Both the position numbers and the translations under genes were made by a program. This document shows, piece after piece, positions 35,338 through 46,549 of a stretch of DNA of 64,000 nucleotides; positions within the stretch are counted from its first letter, which is position 1; each line of letters begins with the position of its first letter. The stretch covers positions 27,754,922-27,818,921 of the forward strand of contig CM055102.1 of assembly GCA_029204225.1 (NCBI GenBank). The letters run 5' to 3'. This stretch comes from Diphasiastrum complanatum (taxonomy: Eukaryota; Streptophyta; Lycopodiopsida; Lycopodiales; Lycopodiaceae). The notes beneath the pieces were generated by a model. That model worked only from the letters and a program-made list of their open reading frames with translations. It had not been told where the DNA came from and did not search any database.

Positions 35338-36510
35338 ATGATCTATCTTAAGAATTACGCCGAGCAGCTCACACTGGCCCAGGATATCCTCACCAACCTT
35401 GGATTTGATCTAACACTTTTTCGGGACCAGCAGAGCGAGAGCCTCATCCGAGCAGCCTACTCGACCTATTCGGATGAGTTCCAAATTTTCCGGATTACAT
35501 CCAAGAGTGGCAGCTATTCTATTATCAACATCTCTCCTGGGGATCTTCATAGCGTCGGCTTTCCTAATCTCGGAGAGACAATCCATGGAAAGGGCACCAG
35601 CTATGATGCCAAGTACTTCACAAAGTTTCTGACAGACGATGGCAAAACCATTGCCCAAACCAACGACGGGATCACTATCCGCCTCATCACGGATCCCCAT
35701 TTACGGGCCGCCTCAAAGATCCTCGTCACCATGGTCGTAGTACATACCACCAAGATGGATCGCATCCCACCGAGCGATCTCTTTTCTTTGACCCTCATCA
35801 TGGACGACCCCACTCAAAATTATAAGTGGGCTAAGAAGGTAGCGGAGAAGCTGTGCGGAGCTCTGAAAGCCCGCAAATCAACTACCAAATGTGGGTATCT
35901 CCTCCACATGTTGGTCACCAAACAATTGGGATCTAGGGCGGCTGCTGCCATCAAGGAGCTGGATGATGTTTATCCAAGCACAAAAAAACGAACCACCCCC
36001 CAACCGACAGTGGAACCAGTCTCACCAGCCCCACCTACTAAGAAGCAGAAAGGGAAGGCGGTCAGCACAGAAGCTGATGTTCCACATGACATTCTATCCA
36101 ACGACATCGGGGTGGAATATGCTGAATCTGGAGGGAGCCTTAAACCATCTCAGGTCCCAAAGGAGGTCCTTGGGCAGCAGACGGCCTTACTTCACCAGGC
36201 CCAACAACGCCGACAAGCAGTAGCAGCAGCAACAGGCAGCTCCGGACCGGTAAGCACTTTCGGATCTGATGCTATGGGCGTGATTCCATCCACACGGGAA
36301 ATCTCCTCTCCATCACTTGCTCTCACACTCCCACCACCACCCCCACCATTTACTGCCTCCTCCACACCCTCACTAACTCTCAACATGGGCTTCACTTCCA
36401 CACTTCCACAAAAGCCCTCCCCTGTACAAATCTCCACCCTACTTGACTCCATAGTCAACGTAGATGATTTAACAATCACATCCACCTGTCTTTCATACAC
36501 CTCCGTCTAG
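35338..36510 (+). CDS. 390-codon extra ORF downstream of gypsy pol
   Basis: An uninterrupted frame from ATG 35338 to TAG 36508-36510, directly after the broken pol, more GC-rich than the surroundings. Residues 1-210 look globular (FQIFRITSKSGSYSIINISP, DGITIRLITDPHLRAASKIL, DLFSLTLIMDDPTQNYKWAKK, KCGYLLHMLVTKQLG). They are reminiscent of the plant retrotransposon-associated mobile-domain proteins encoded downstream of pol in Athila-like elements, but I am not certain. Residues 215-260 are Lys/Pro-rich with a basic KKQKGKA stretch. Residues 280-390 are Gln/Ala/Ser/Pro-rich and low complexity. One base-shifted frame (about 36480-36712) continues naturally as FHTPPSSPVPDFLPFYPM and ends in a short coiled coil (AGLEEENKQQQLQIQNL), so the original protein was probably about 80 residues longer. 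The start is uncertain because its first codons overlap the end of pol. Confidence 0.55.
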   Translation: MIYLKNYAEQLTLAQDILTNLGFDLTLFRDQQSESLIRAAYSTYSDEFQIFRITSKSGSYSIINISPGDLHSVGFPNLGETIHGKGTSYDAKYFTKFLTDDGKTIAQTNDGITIRLITDPHLRAASKILVTMVVVHTTKMDRIPPSDLFSLTLIMDDPTQNYKWAKKVAEKLCGALKARKSTTKCGYLLHMLVTKQLGSRAAAAIKELDDVYPSTKKRTTPQPTVEPVSPAPPTKKQKGKAVSTEADVPHDILSNDIGVEYAESGGSLKPSQVPKEVLGQQTALLHQAQQRRQAVAAATGSSGPVSTFGSDAMGVIPSTREISSPSLALTLPPPPPPFTASSTPSLTLNMGFTSTLPQKPSPVQISTLLDSIVNVDDLTITSTCLSYTSV

Positions 36511-36759
36511 CCCTGTTCCTGATTTTCTACCATTTTACCCCATGTCGTATCTCCAATACAATATATTCGGCACCCTAGGGGGACAATATACTATGCGGCA
36601 ATTCGACGATGGTGCTATGGCGAACCTTCAGAAAGATAAAGCAGGGCTGGAGGAGGAAAACAAACAACAGCAGCTGCAGATCCAGAACCTAACAAATTAC
36701 AATCAACAACAATAGCAGATGCTACTCCACCTCCAGAACCAGCTCCAACTGAAGGTATC

Positions 36760-37728
<969 letters not shown>

Positions 37729-38323
37729 TGTCAAAATATTGAGAAATCTATCTAATGTTGTGAGTATGGGTCCTAAAAATGCCAAAGATGAATTGAGCTC
37801 TTTTGGCTTAGTATAGACCCATCTTAGAATAAAATATTCAAGGTAGGTAGAAGTAGAAACTCGAGCTACCATAGGAATTGCCATTTGTACTTTACATGCC
37901 ACATTTAATGCATGAAAAGACTATGTGGCACAATTAGACATAGTGAGGTGGCTTGGATAAGTCGAGAGCTTGAGAGGTGGATCCACAACTCCAATTTAAC
38001 TCAAAGTAAGAGAAGAGTCCATGGATCTATATATATGATGTACTCTCATTGAGAAAATGATGAAATTTGTGTGTAATGCAAATTTGGAGACAAGCTCTTT
38101 GTGCCCTCTCTCTCTCCACGAGTTTTGTACTTGCTATTTCCTCTCTCTAGCCGAGTAGAGACATTTATGATGCTTTGTCTTATGTTTTGTTGACAGATCT
38201 TGCTTGTAACACAATAATATTGCTTGTATGATTAGCTTTCCTATTGACAACCAATGCTAGTATGATTGTACTTAGGAGATCAAAAAAACATGTGTAGGGC
38301 GTCCCACACATGTTAATTCAGCA
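37729..38323 (+). repeat. 5' LTR, copia (TTTAG element)
   Basis: 595 bp, TGTCAAAATATTG...TTAATTCAGCA. It differs from the 3' LTR by substitutions and several small indels. It contains TATATATATGATG promoter-like sequence near 38030. Confidence 0.95.
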
Positions 38324-38335
38324 TGGTATCAGAGC
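38324..38335 (+). other. Primer binding site TGGTATCAGAGC
   Basis: Perfect initiator-Met-type plant copia PBS directly after the LTR. Confidence 0.95.
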
Positions 38336-39078
38336 CTACCTAAGTTTTACAAGCAAATCTAATCAAAAAGTTTGCAGATCTGATCAGATTTCAAGCTAGG
38401 AATTGACTATATTCTACCTTCTAGCTAGTTTGCAGTTTTCTTGTGATTCTGAGCTATAAACCACATTGAATGGGCCAGATTAGGTACTGTACGGAATTTC
38501 AGGTGCTGGCACGTGTGAAATCCGCCCATTTTCAGATTGGTGGTTCTCTCTCACCTCAAATCCAAATTTCAAGCAAATTAGCCCACTAGAAAGCTAGAAA
38601 TGTAGAATTTGATGCAATTTGAATCATGGCAGTTGGATAAGCCAATCATAAGTTATAAGCTTTTGAAGAGTCGTAGGTAGGGCGCCTAGACCTGTGGCAA
38701 ATCGTGTGTACATGTCATTTATTGCTTGAGTGATCACAAAAATCATCCAGAAGCTACATAATCTCATCTATATGTGATTTAGACAAAACTTATAGGTTCT
38801 AGGCAAATTGTTTCATACAAATAGATTGTATTTGAGTCAATTTGACATTCTTGGAATATTTCACACGTGTGAAATTCAGAGAACCATAACTTTTGCCATA
38901 CTTCATCTTTTTTGATGATTCAAATCTTGTTTTAGAGAGATTGTCAAGCTAGTGAGATCTATCTCACAGTTTTTTGCTAAGTCCTACATAGGATTTGGTT
39001 CTGTACCCTTGATTGGTTCCTATAGTGAGAAGATAAGCAATTCTACCATCCATCTTTTTTTATTTCCATCATTCTTTA

Positions 39079-39914
39079 TGACTTCAATGGGTGTCTTTCT
39101 ATTAGAAGCAAGTGAAAAATTGTCAATCTCCAATTACTCAATTTGGAAGGTTAGAATGGAATCTGTCTTAATACTACAAGATGTGATGGATATTGTACTT
39201 GGCATTGAAGAAGAACCACAAATTCCTCAAGAAATTCCAAAGTACAAAAAGAGAGCCAGGATGGCTCAATATATTAAGATGAATGTCCCAAATGACATCT
39301 GAAGAGAAATTGGTGCTTGTACTAATGCCAAAGCTGCTTGGGATACCTTCAAGTCTATCTATGAGGCAAAAAATACTTCTAGACTTCTAACACTAAGAAA
39401 ACAAATTTTTCAAAGTGTACAGAGAAGTGATGAATGTGCTTCAACTTATGTAATGAGAGTTAAAGACCTCCATAGAGAATTGTCATGCATAGGAGACTCC
39501 ATCAACCAAAATAAACTTGTTCAAGTCATACTTAATGGGTTAAAGGAGGAATATGACAACCTTGTTCAGAGTTATGCCATTAAGGAGGAGCTACCAAGTT
39601 TGGAAGCACTCCAAAGTGTGCTCATTTTTGAAGAATCAAGACAAGAGTATAAACTCTTGAAAATGGAGAGACTGTCTCTCAACATTGATGGTAAAGCTCT
39701 CTTTACCAAAGACAAGCACAAAACAAGAAATAATAATCAACACCAATCCTCTTCAAGCAAGAACAATCTTATTTCCAAGGAGAAAGGAGATGAGGATGAG
39801 TCCTCTCAAGCTTCCACATCCAAGAAGAAGAAGAAAAACATCAAGTGTTTTTTTTGTGGCAAGAAGGGGCATTATGCCACCAATTGCTTCAAAAAGAAGA
39901 GTCAATTCAAGTAA
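39079..39914 (+). pseudogene. Copia gag with internal stop
   Basis: The start at ATG 39079 gives MTSMGVFLLEASEKLSISNY, aligned with MASINAYLLDTNERLNKTNY of the copia at 55538. The UBN2-type capsid region follows (WKVRMESVLILQDVMDIV, then after a TGA near 39300 AAWDTFKSIYEAKNTSRLL and LVQVILNGLKEEYDNLVQSY). The nucleocapsid knuckle CFFCGKKGHYATNC lies at about 39848-39889. A second stop, TAA at 39912-39914, replaces the CAA codon of the related element and separates gag from protease. The protein would be the capsid/nucleocapsid of the virus-like particle. This copy is broken by two nonsense codons. Confidence 0.9.
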
Positions 39915-42281
39915 GCCAACATTTCTAATGAAGAGAAGGAAGATGTTCGTGCAAGTGATGAAGAGGGATCTCTTATGGTCTCGAGTTTTTCTTCATCACC
40001 TTTCAAAAAGGATGGTTCGTGGTATATCGACAGTGGAGCTTCCTCACATATGTGTAGCTCCAAGTATTCTTTTTCATCCATGTCACCTTATGAAGGAGCC
40101 AAGAAGTCCATCTACACAGCAAATGATCATGAGTGTGCTATTGAAGGCATAGGGACCATTCCCTTAAAGCTTTCTTCATCAAAAGTTCTTTCTCTATCTA
40201 ATGTACTTTTTGTTCCCAAGTTAACAAAAAATCTTATTAGTGTTGGGCAATTGTTTGATAGTGGATTAGATGTGAATTTCAATGTTGATACATGTACAAT
40301 CAAAAAGCATGATGAGATCCTTGCATTTGGGTCTAGATATGGTGGAATCTACAAGCTTGATCCCAAAGAGTATGCTAACTCTTGTGACCGTGCTTTTGCT
40401 ACTCATATGTCTTTGGAGGAACTATGGCATAGAAGGTTGGGACATCCTAACTATAATTCTATGGTGACCATGGTCAAGAAAGCCAAAGGTATTGGCTTGC
40501 CTAATCTTATCTCCAAGAATTTCAAGCCATGTGAGGCTTGTGCCATATCTAAGTCTCATAAGAAGCCTTTTTCAAAGTCATCTATCAAGACTACGCATCC
40601 ATTGGAGCTCATACACTCGGATGTGCACTTCTCATCTTCAAAGAGCAAGGGTGGTGCTACTTGCTTTGTAACTTTCATTGATGATTTCACTAGATTTACT
40701 TGGGTATATCTTCTAGCTTCAAAATCTATGGTGTTTGACTATTTCCTAAAGTTCAAAGCTCTAGTTGAAAAGCAATTTTCTTACAAAATCAAGATTTTTA
40801 GAAGTGATGGAGGTGGTGAGTACACTTCCAATAAATTTCATGATTATTGTGAGCCTAAAGGCATTAAAAGGGAGTTTACTTGTGCATATACACCATCTCA
40901 AAATGGGGTGGCTGAAAGAAAGAATGGAACACAGTGTGAATGTGCCAAAACCATTAAAATTGAGGCATCCTTGCCAGAAGACTTTTGGGGTGAGGCTATC
41001 AATTGTTCAAACTATCTTTGCAATAGACTCCCTCATGTTGCACTTGATCCTTGTGCAAGCAGAAGAGTAATGGTTGGATATTTATCCAACAAAAAAGGCT
41101 ATCGAATCTACATGCTTTCTACCTTTAAAGTAATTGATAGTAGAGATGTAGTTTTTCGTGAAGAAGAAAAGTCCAATCTTGGAGGGGCCGAGATCAAGCA
41201 ACCTCAAAATCTATCACCTATTGTTATTGAAGACAATCAACATATGGAGGAGTCAAGATTTGAAGATGGAAGTCCTCGGATTTTCACTCCTAGAAGATCC
41301 ATGAGGGAGAGATCCGAGCCCAAGAGGCTCACTTATGATGACAAAGGAAAACAAGTGGATCTTGATTCCACTTATGCTTATATTGTTTCTCATGAGGAGC
41401 CCAAAAATGTTCAAGAAGCCCTCAATACCAAGGAGTGGTATGAGGCCATGAAGATTGAATATGATGCCTTGATCACCAACCACACATGGGAGCTAGTAAA
41501 TCCACCACCTTGCATGCATATCATTGGATGCAAGTGGGTGTTCAAGATCAAGTACAATCATGATGGCTCCATCAACAAGTACAAGGCAATATTATGTGCT
41601 AAAGGCTTTGCACAAATATATGGCCTTGACTATGAAGAAACCTTTGCTCCTAGCAAAGATGGTGACAATAAAAATCATAATCTCTCTTGCCTTATTTTTT
41701 AAGTGGAAATTGTTTCAACTTGATGTCTCCAATGCTTTTTTGAATGGCTATCTTGAGGAGGAGATATACATGGAGCAACCTCAAGGATTTATCAAGGATA
41801 AATCTAAGATTCCGATTTTGCAAGTGATAAAATGGATCGGAAGTCCATTAATGCATATACTATCTTTCTTGGAGGCAATCTTGTGTCTTGGCTTTCAAAG
41901 AAGCAAGATACCATATCTCTATCATCTTGTGAGGCCGAGTACAAAACACTCACTACAACAACTAAAGAGGTGCTTTGGATCAAGAGGTTAATCATGGAGC
42001 TAAAGTGCATCAAAGAGGATGATCTTCCCTTGATCGAATGTGACAACATATTAGCACAAGCTCTTGCAAACAATCCTATTTTTCATGCAAGAAGCAAGCA
42101 TATAGAAGTGGCACACCATTTTGTAAGGGAAAAGCTCATTGGAGGTGAAATCAACTTAGAACATGTCGACACATCTTCGTGTATTGCTGATCTTCTCACA
42201 AAGCCACTTTGCAAAAGTGCCTTCTCAAAGCATAGGTCTAATCTTGGTCTTATCTCAAGATCAATGCTTGATCCACATTAG
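39915..42281 (+). pseudogene. Copia pol with two large internal deletions
   Basis: Protease DSGASSHMCSSKYSF at about 40030. Pre-integrase LWHRRLGHPNYNSM. Integrase HSDVHFSSSKS...FIDDFTRFTWVYLL...RSDGGGEYTSNKF...NGVAERKNGT, so the D-D-E positions are retained. Its C-terminal part is shortened by about 130 bp (LPHVALDPCASRRVMVGY). RT begins GCKWVFKIKYNHDG and reaches YEETFAP, where a 2-base loss shifts the frame and reading stops at 41702. The other frame continues LFQLDVSNAFLNGYLEEE and MEQPQGFIKD. A deletion of about 670 bp then removes most of RT, including the YVDD box, and joins to RNase H (DRKSINAYTIFLGGNLVSW, SLSSCEAEYKTL) ending at 42281. Confidence 0.92.
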
Positions 42282-42286
42282 ATACA

Positions 42287-42299
42287 TTTTTAGGAGGAG
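42287..42299 (+). other. Polypurine tract
   Basis: TTTTTAGGAGGAG directly before the 3' LTR. Confidence 0.85.
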
Positions 42300-42912
42300 T
42301 GTCAAAATATTGAAAAATCTATCTAATGTTGTGAGTATGGGTCCTAAAAATGCCAAAGATGAATTGAGCTCTTTCGGCTTAGTATAGACCCATATTAGAA
42401 TAAAATATTCAAGGTAGGTAGAAGTAGAAACTCGAGCTACCATAGGAATTGCCATTTGTACTTTACATGCCACATTTAATGCATGAAAAGACTATGTGGC
42501 ACAATTAGACATAGTGAGGTGGCTTGGATAAGTCTAGATAGCTTGAGAGGTGGATCCACAACTCCAATTCAACTCAAAGTAGGAGAAGAGTCCATGGATC
42601 TATATATATGTGATGTACTCTCATTGAGAAAATGATGAAATTTGTGTGTAATGCAAATTTGGAGACAAGCTCTTTGTGCCCTCTCTCTCTCCACGAGTTT
42701 TGTACTTGCTATTTTCTCTCTCTAGCCGAGTAGAGGCATTTATGATGCTTTGTCTTATGTTTTGTTGACAGATCTTGTTTGTAACACAATAATATTGCTT
42801 GTATGATCAACTTTCCTATTGGCAACCAATGCTAGTCTAATCTTTATGGTGTTATTGTACTTAGGAGATAAAAAATACATGTGTAGGGCGTCCCACACGT
42901 GTGAATTCAACA
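42300..42912 (+). repeat. 3' LTR, copia (TTTAG element)
   Basis: 613 bp, TGTCAAAATATTG...GTGAATTCAACA. It is 18 bp longer than the 5' LTR through small insertions (for example near 42830). Confidence 0.95.
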
Positions 42913-43136
<224 letters not shown>

Positions 43137-43376
43137 CAGTGGATCTAAAGTGACCGTAAGGTCCCGCAAGTGCGTTAATTGCGGTCGCTTACGATAACCG
43201 GTTCTGAAACAGAACCAGAAGCGACCCGAAAGAGAATCACTTACGGTCATTCACAGTGATGAAACAGATTGTAAAGTAACCAAAAGAGCGTCACTTACAG
43301 TCGTTTACGGATCGCATTTGGGCTGCATAGGGACCATATTTACGCCATTTGTGGTCCTTCATGGCACGCATTTCAC

Positions 43377-43470
43377 TAGATCATCGACCGCCACCTAGAT
43401 CAAAAAATCATCATTCAACGACATACTGAATTTCCAAATCATCGGCTGTCACCTAGATCGGTCCTAGTAA
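43377..43470 (-). repeat. Inverted copies of the GATCTAGGTGGCGGTCGATGAT family
   Basis: ATCATCGACCGCCACCTAGATC at 43380-43401 and AATCATCGGCTGTCACCTAG at 43435-43459 are reverse-complement relatives of 44073-44135. The spacing phrase CGACATACTGAATTTCCAAA is also shared. Confidence 0.75.
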
Positions 43471-43972
43471 AGAAAAACCTTACAATCATTTAAACAAGTC
43501 CTAAAAATTGAACTTAGACACCCATGTATTGACACGTTCATTTAACTAACAAAAAAAAATAGGCTTGGGTCGAAAAAATTCGATTCTGAATTTTTCGATC
43601 CTTTGTTAAAATCTCAAGCCTTCATATTTTTGTGTAGTTTTTTAGAATAAGTATGAACATGTTTTCATGATCGAAAAATTCAATCCTGAAAATCTGTTCA
43701 TACTTATAACTCTGTCCTGCAGTAAAGCAAAGAAGTTTCCTTGCTTTGCACTTTTCAGCCAAGCTAGATGTACACTTCTTGTTTTGACTGTGAGGCAACT
43801 GACCAGTGATGGAATTGTGAAAGTCAAGTTTTGCGCGACGGACATGGCGCTTCAAACGAACGCGAAGAGATAGTTCGTATGCGGATCAAACTGGTGCGAC
43901 CCCTTGGCTCTCCACGAGGTCAATGGTTACATTTGGATTGATTCAAAGATAGCTACGTCAATGATGGGCACT

Positions 43973-43975
<3 letters not shown>
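43471..43975. other. Segment between the inverted repeat arms, no gene recognised
   Basis: Three overlapping frames of 67-77 codons lie on both strands at 43622-43873. No motif supports any of them. GC content and look are those of noncoding repeat DNA. Confidence 0.4.

Positions 43976-44037
<62 letters not shown>
43976..44037. repeat. (TA)n(CA)n microsatellite
   Basis: About 24 TA units followed by a few CA units, as also seen before the related repeat at 19.7 kb. Confidence 0.95.
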
Positions 44038-44038
<1 letters not shown>

Positions 44039-44212
44039 GTTGTGAGTGCCCGTCGTTGACGGGCAATGGAGGCCGATCTAGGTGGCGGTCGATGATTTGA
44101 AACTTCAGTATCTCATTGACGGGCGAGCATCGATGATTTAGGAGGAAAGTCGATGGTCGTTAATGGTCGTTGATGGGTGACCGATGTATGTGTGTGTATG
44201 TACGTGGTCGTC
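44038..44212 (+). repeat. Interspersed repeat related to 19.72-20.23 kb
   Basis: Contains CCCGTCGTTGACGGGCAATG, GATCTAGGTGGCGGTCGATG and a block ending CCGATGTATGTGTGTGTATG, shared with 19.7-20.2 kb. Part of it is the reverse complement of 43.38-43.47 kb. Confidence 0.75.
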
Positions 44213-44768
44213 CATTCGAGTCTTGGAAAAATTCAAGTCTTGAGAAAAATTTGAGTCATCGAGAATTTCGAGTCTTGAGAAAAATCGAGTCTTGGAAAAA
44301 ATTCGAGTCTCGGGAAAAATTCGAGTCTTGGAAAAAATTCGAGTTATCAAATAAGTCATGTCATCAAATTCGAGTCATCAAATAATTCGTGTCTTTACAA
44401 AAATTCGAGTCATTCTAGAAATTTGAGTCGTTCTAAAAATTCGAGTCTTCTTAAAAATTCGAGTTTTCCAAATAATTCAAGTCATTGAAAAATTTGAGCT
44501 TTCCAAAAAATTGAGTCGTTCAAAGAATTAGAGTCATTGGAAAAATTTGAGTTGTCCCAAAAATTCGAGTCTCAAAAATTTGCGTCTCAAAAATTCGAGT
44601 CGTTCCAAAATTTGAGTCTTTTTGGAAAAAGTCGAATTGTTATGAAAAAATTCGAGACATTAGAAAAAATTGAGTCATAAAAAAAAATTCGAGTCTTTCC
44701 TAAAATTTGAGTCATTCTAAAAATTCGAGTCGTTCTAAAAATACGAGTCTTCCAAAAAATTGTGTGTA
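44213..44768 (+). repeat. Minisatellite, unit about 17-19 bp (AAAAATTCGAGTCTT type)
   Basis: Around 30 degenerate copies of GAGTC(T/A)T followed by 6-10 mostly A/T bases, all in the same orientation. The unit reads AAATTCGAGTCTTGGAAA with frequent point changes. Confidence 0.9.
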
Positions 44769-45111
44769 TGGATTTGTTGAAGGTGGTTCGTACTACAAAA
44801 GTTACTCACTCACTGCAGCTCGTCTCTCACTACAGCTCTAGATTACTCCTCAACTCTTTAGGATGTTGGGACATGTAGCTATCCCATAGATTCCATAGCT
44901 GCAACCTTCAATTGTGTGAATGATGGTGATTGATTATCATGCAAGTTGGGAGCCAAACACAATTGGAGCACACACACCATGTTCTTAAAATGTTTCCTAA
45001 ACCATGTTCCCGAACCGTGTTCAAGACGTTGGGACAGACAACTATCTCAAAGATTTCATAGATTCCATTTGTCTAAAATTGCCCGCAAGATTCATCCATT
45101 CAGCCTCATTT

Positions 45112-45295
<184 letters not shown>

Positions 45296-45407
45296 GTGTT
45301 TGTGTGTTTGTGTGTGTATTCAATGTGTGGGTTTGAAAAAAATTCATCACAAAAACCCAAACTATTATAAAAAATTGAAGCAACAACAATTTCATATTCC
45401 AACATTT

Positions 45408-45732
45408 TTAAGAAATAGACATCATGTCATCTGATAAGTCAGAAACCAATACCTGGGCATACACTAGGTTATCTAACATTGGCTCAAAGTCACTAAGTTT
45501 AACAACACTAACATGTCTCCAAACATATGCCACATTCCTGAGTAACATATCTACATCTAATAGGAATCGATATTCTCTTGGCATAAAACATATTCTCCTT
45601 TGTTGTTGGAGTAAGGACTCTGCATGAGCTTCTATCAACCACAAAATGGGGCTACGAGACACCTCATCACCAAAACAAAATAGCTCCGTCAGGTTTCGCA
45701 CAAAAGTCCTGTGGTTTATGTAGATCTTCAAC
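45408..45732 (-). CDS. Unknown ORF / candidate exon
   Basis: The minus-strand frame opens at ATG 45761. The more natural start is the ATG at 45734-45732, because TTGGTGTTGTTGCAG just before it looks like a splice acceptor. The protein contains NLTELFCFGDEVSRSPILWL, IEAHAESLLQQQRRICFMPR and KLSDFEPMLDNLVYAQVLVS, and ends at TAA 45408-45410. Composition is that of a normal soluble alpha-helical protein, but I recognise no family. It lies on the same strand as the Helitron helicase relic upstream, so it could be a captured host gene fragment. Confidence 0.4.
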
Positions 45733-45927
45733 ATCTGCAACAACACCAAGAATATGAACAACGTATTTGGTCAAAATAACAAACGACTGAGCAATGTATT
45801 GGGTCAAAATAACAAACGACTCACCAACATTACTGACATAAGAAACTACCATGCTTGTTGACTGGATCCAATGTTCATAGTTTGTCATCAAATAAGGTGC
45901 ACCTATAGATCCCGACAAACCTTCCCT

Positions 45928-46048
45928 GCAGACACATACATACATATATACACACCCATACATACATACATATACACACCCATACATACATATGTACATA
46001 CATATACACACCCATAACACATACATACATATACACACCATATGTACA

Positions 46049-46080
<32 letters not shown>

Positions 46081-46235
46081 CACACCCATACACATACATG
46101 TACACGTACATATATAGATATACACATACATACATATACATATATGCAAATACACATACATATACACATAAAAGCACATTTATACATACATACAAACACG
46201 TACATACATACGTATACACACATACATACATAAAG
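45928..46235. repeat. (CATA)n / TACA-rich low-complexity region
   Basis: Imperfect CATACATA runs with embedded TATACACACCCATA phrases. It produces three overlapping Tyr/Val/Cys ORFs on the minus strand that are artefacts. Confidence 0.95.
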
Positions 46236-46254
46236 GCCATGTTTTTGTGGGTAG

Positions 46255-46512
46255 CAGCAATTTGTGTATCCTAATTCTAATCCTAAATCCTAATGTAACC
46301 CTGACCCTGCTCTATCTATTACATAATATCACTCTAACCCTAACCCTAATGTAACTCTAAGCCTAACCCTAACCCTAATGTAGCTCTATTTAACACCTTA
46401 TGCCAATCTAAACCCTAACTAAAACCATAACCTTGATCTAACTCTAACTTCACACTAATCCTAACCCTAACTCTAATGTAGCCCTAATCCTAACATTAAC
46501 CCTTACTCCAAA
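46255..46512 (-). repeat. Degenerate telomere-like repeat (CCCTAA/TCTAAC)n
   Basis: Many exact CCCTAA units mixed with variants (CTCTAA, TCCTAA, CCCTGA) and AATGTA phrases, for about 250 bp. The plant telomere unit is CCCTAAA; here mostly 6-mers occur, so it is telomere-like rather than a telomere. Confidence 0.75.
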
Positions 46513-46549
46513 ACAGATACTACAACACTTCGGAATACACAATATTTTG

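Larger units (their letters stand above)
37729..42912 (+). mobile_element. Complete but internally deleted copia element (TSD TTTAG)
   Basis: LTRs 37729-38323 and 42300-42912, PBS 38324-38335, gag and pol remnants in the normal copia order (gag, protease, integrase, RT, RNase H), and a polypurine tract AGGAGGAG before the 3' LTR. Total about 5.18 kb plus 5-bp TSD. It cannot encode an active polyprotein because of stops, a frameshift and two internal deletions. Confidence 0.95.

Noticed and set aside
45667..46240. Overlapping minus-strand ORFs of 106-170 codons rich in Tyr, Val, Met and Cys
   Set aside because: Open because of the CATA/TACA low-complexity repeat in all three frames. Only the part below about 45780 looks protein-like.
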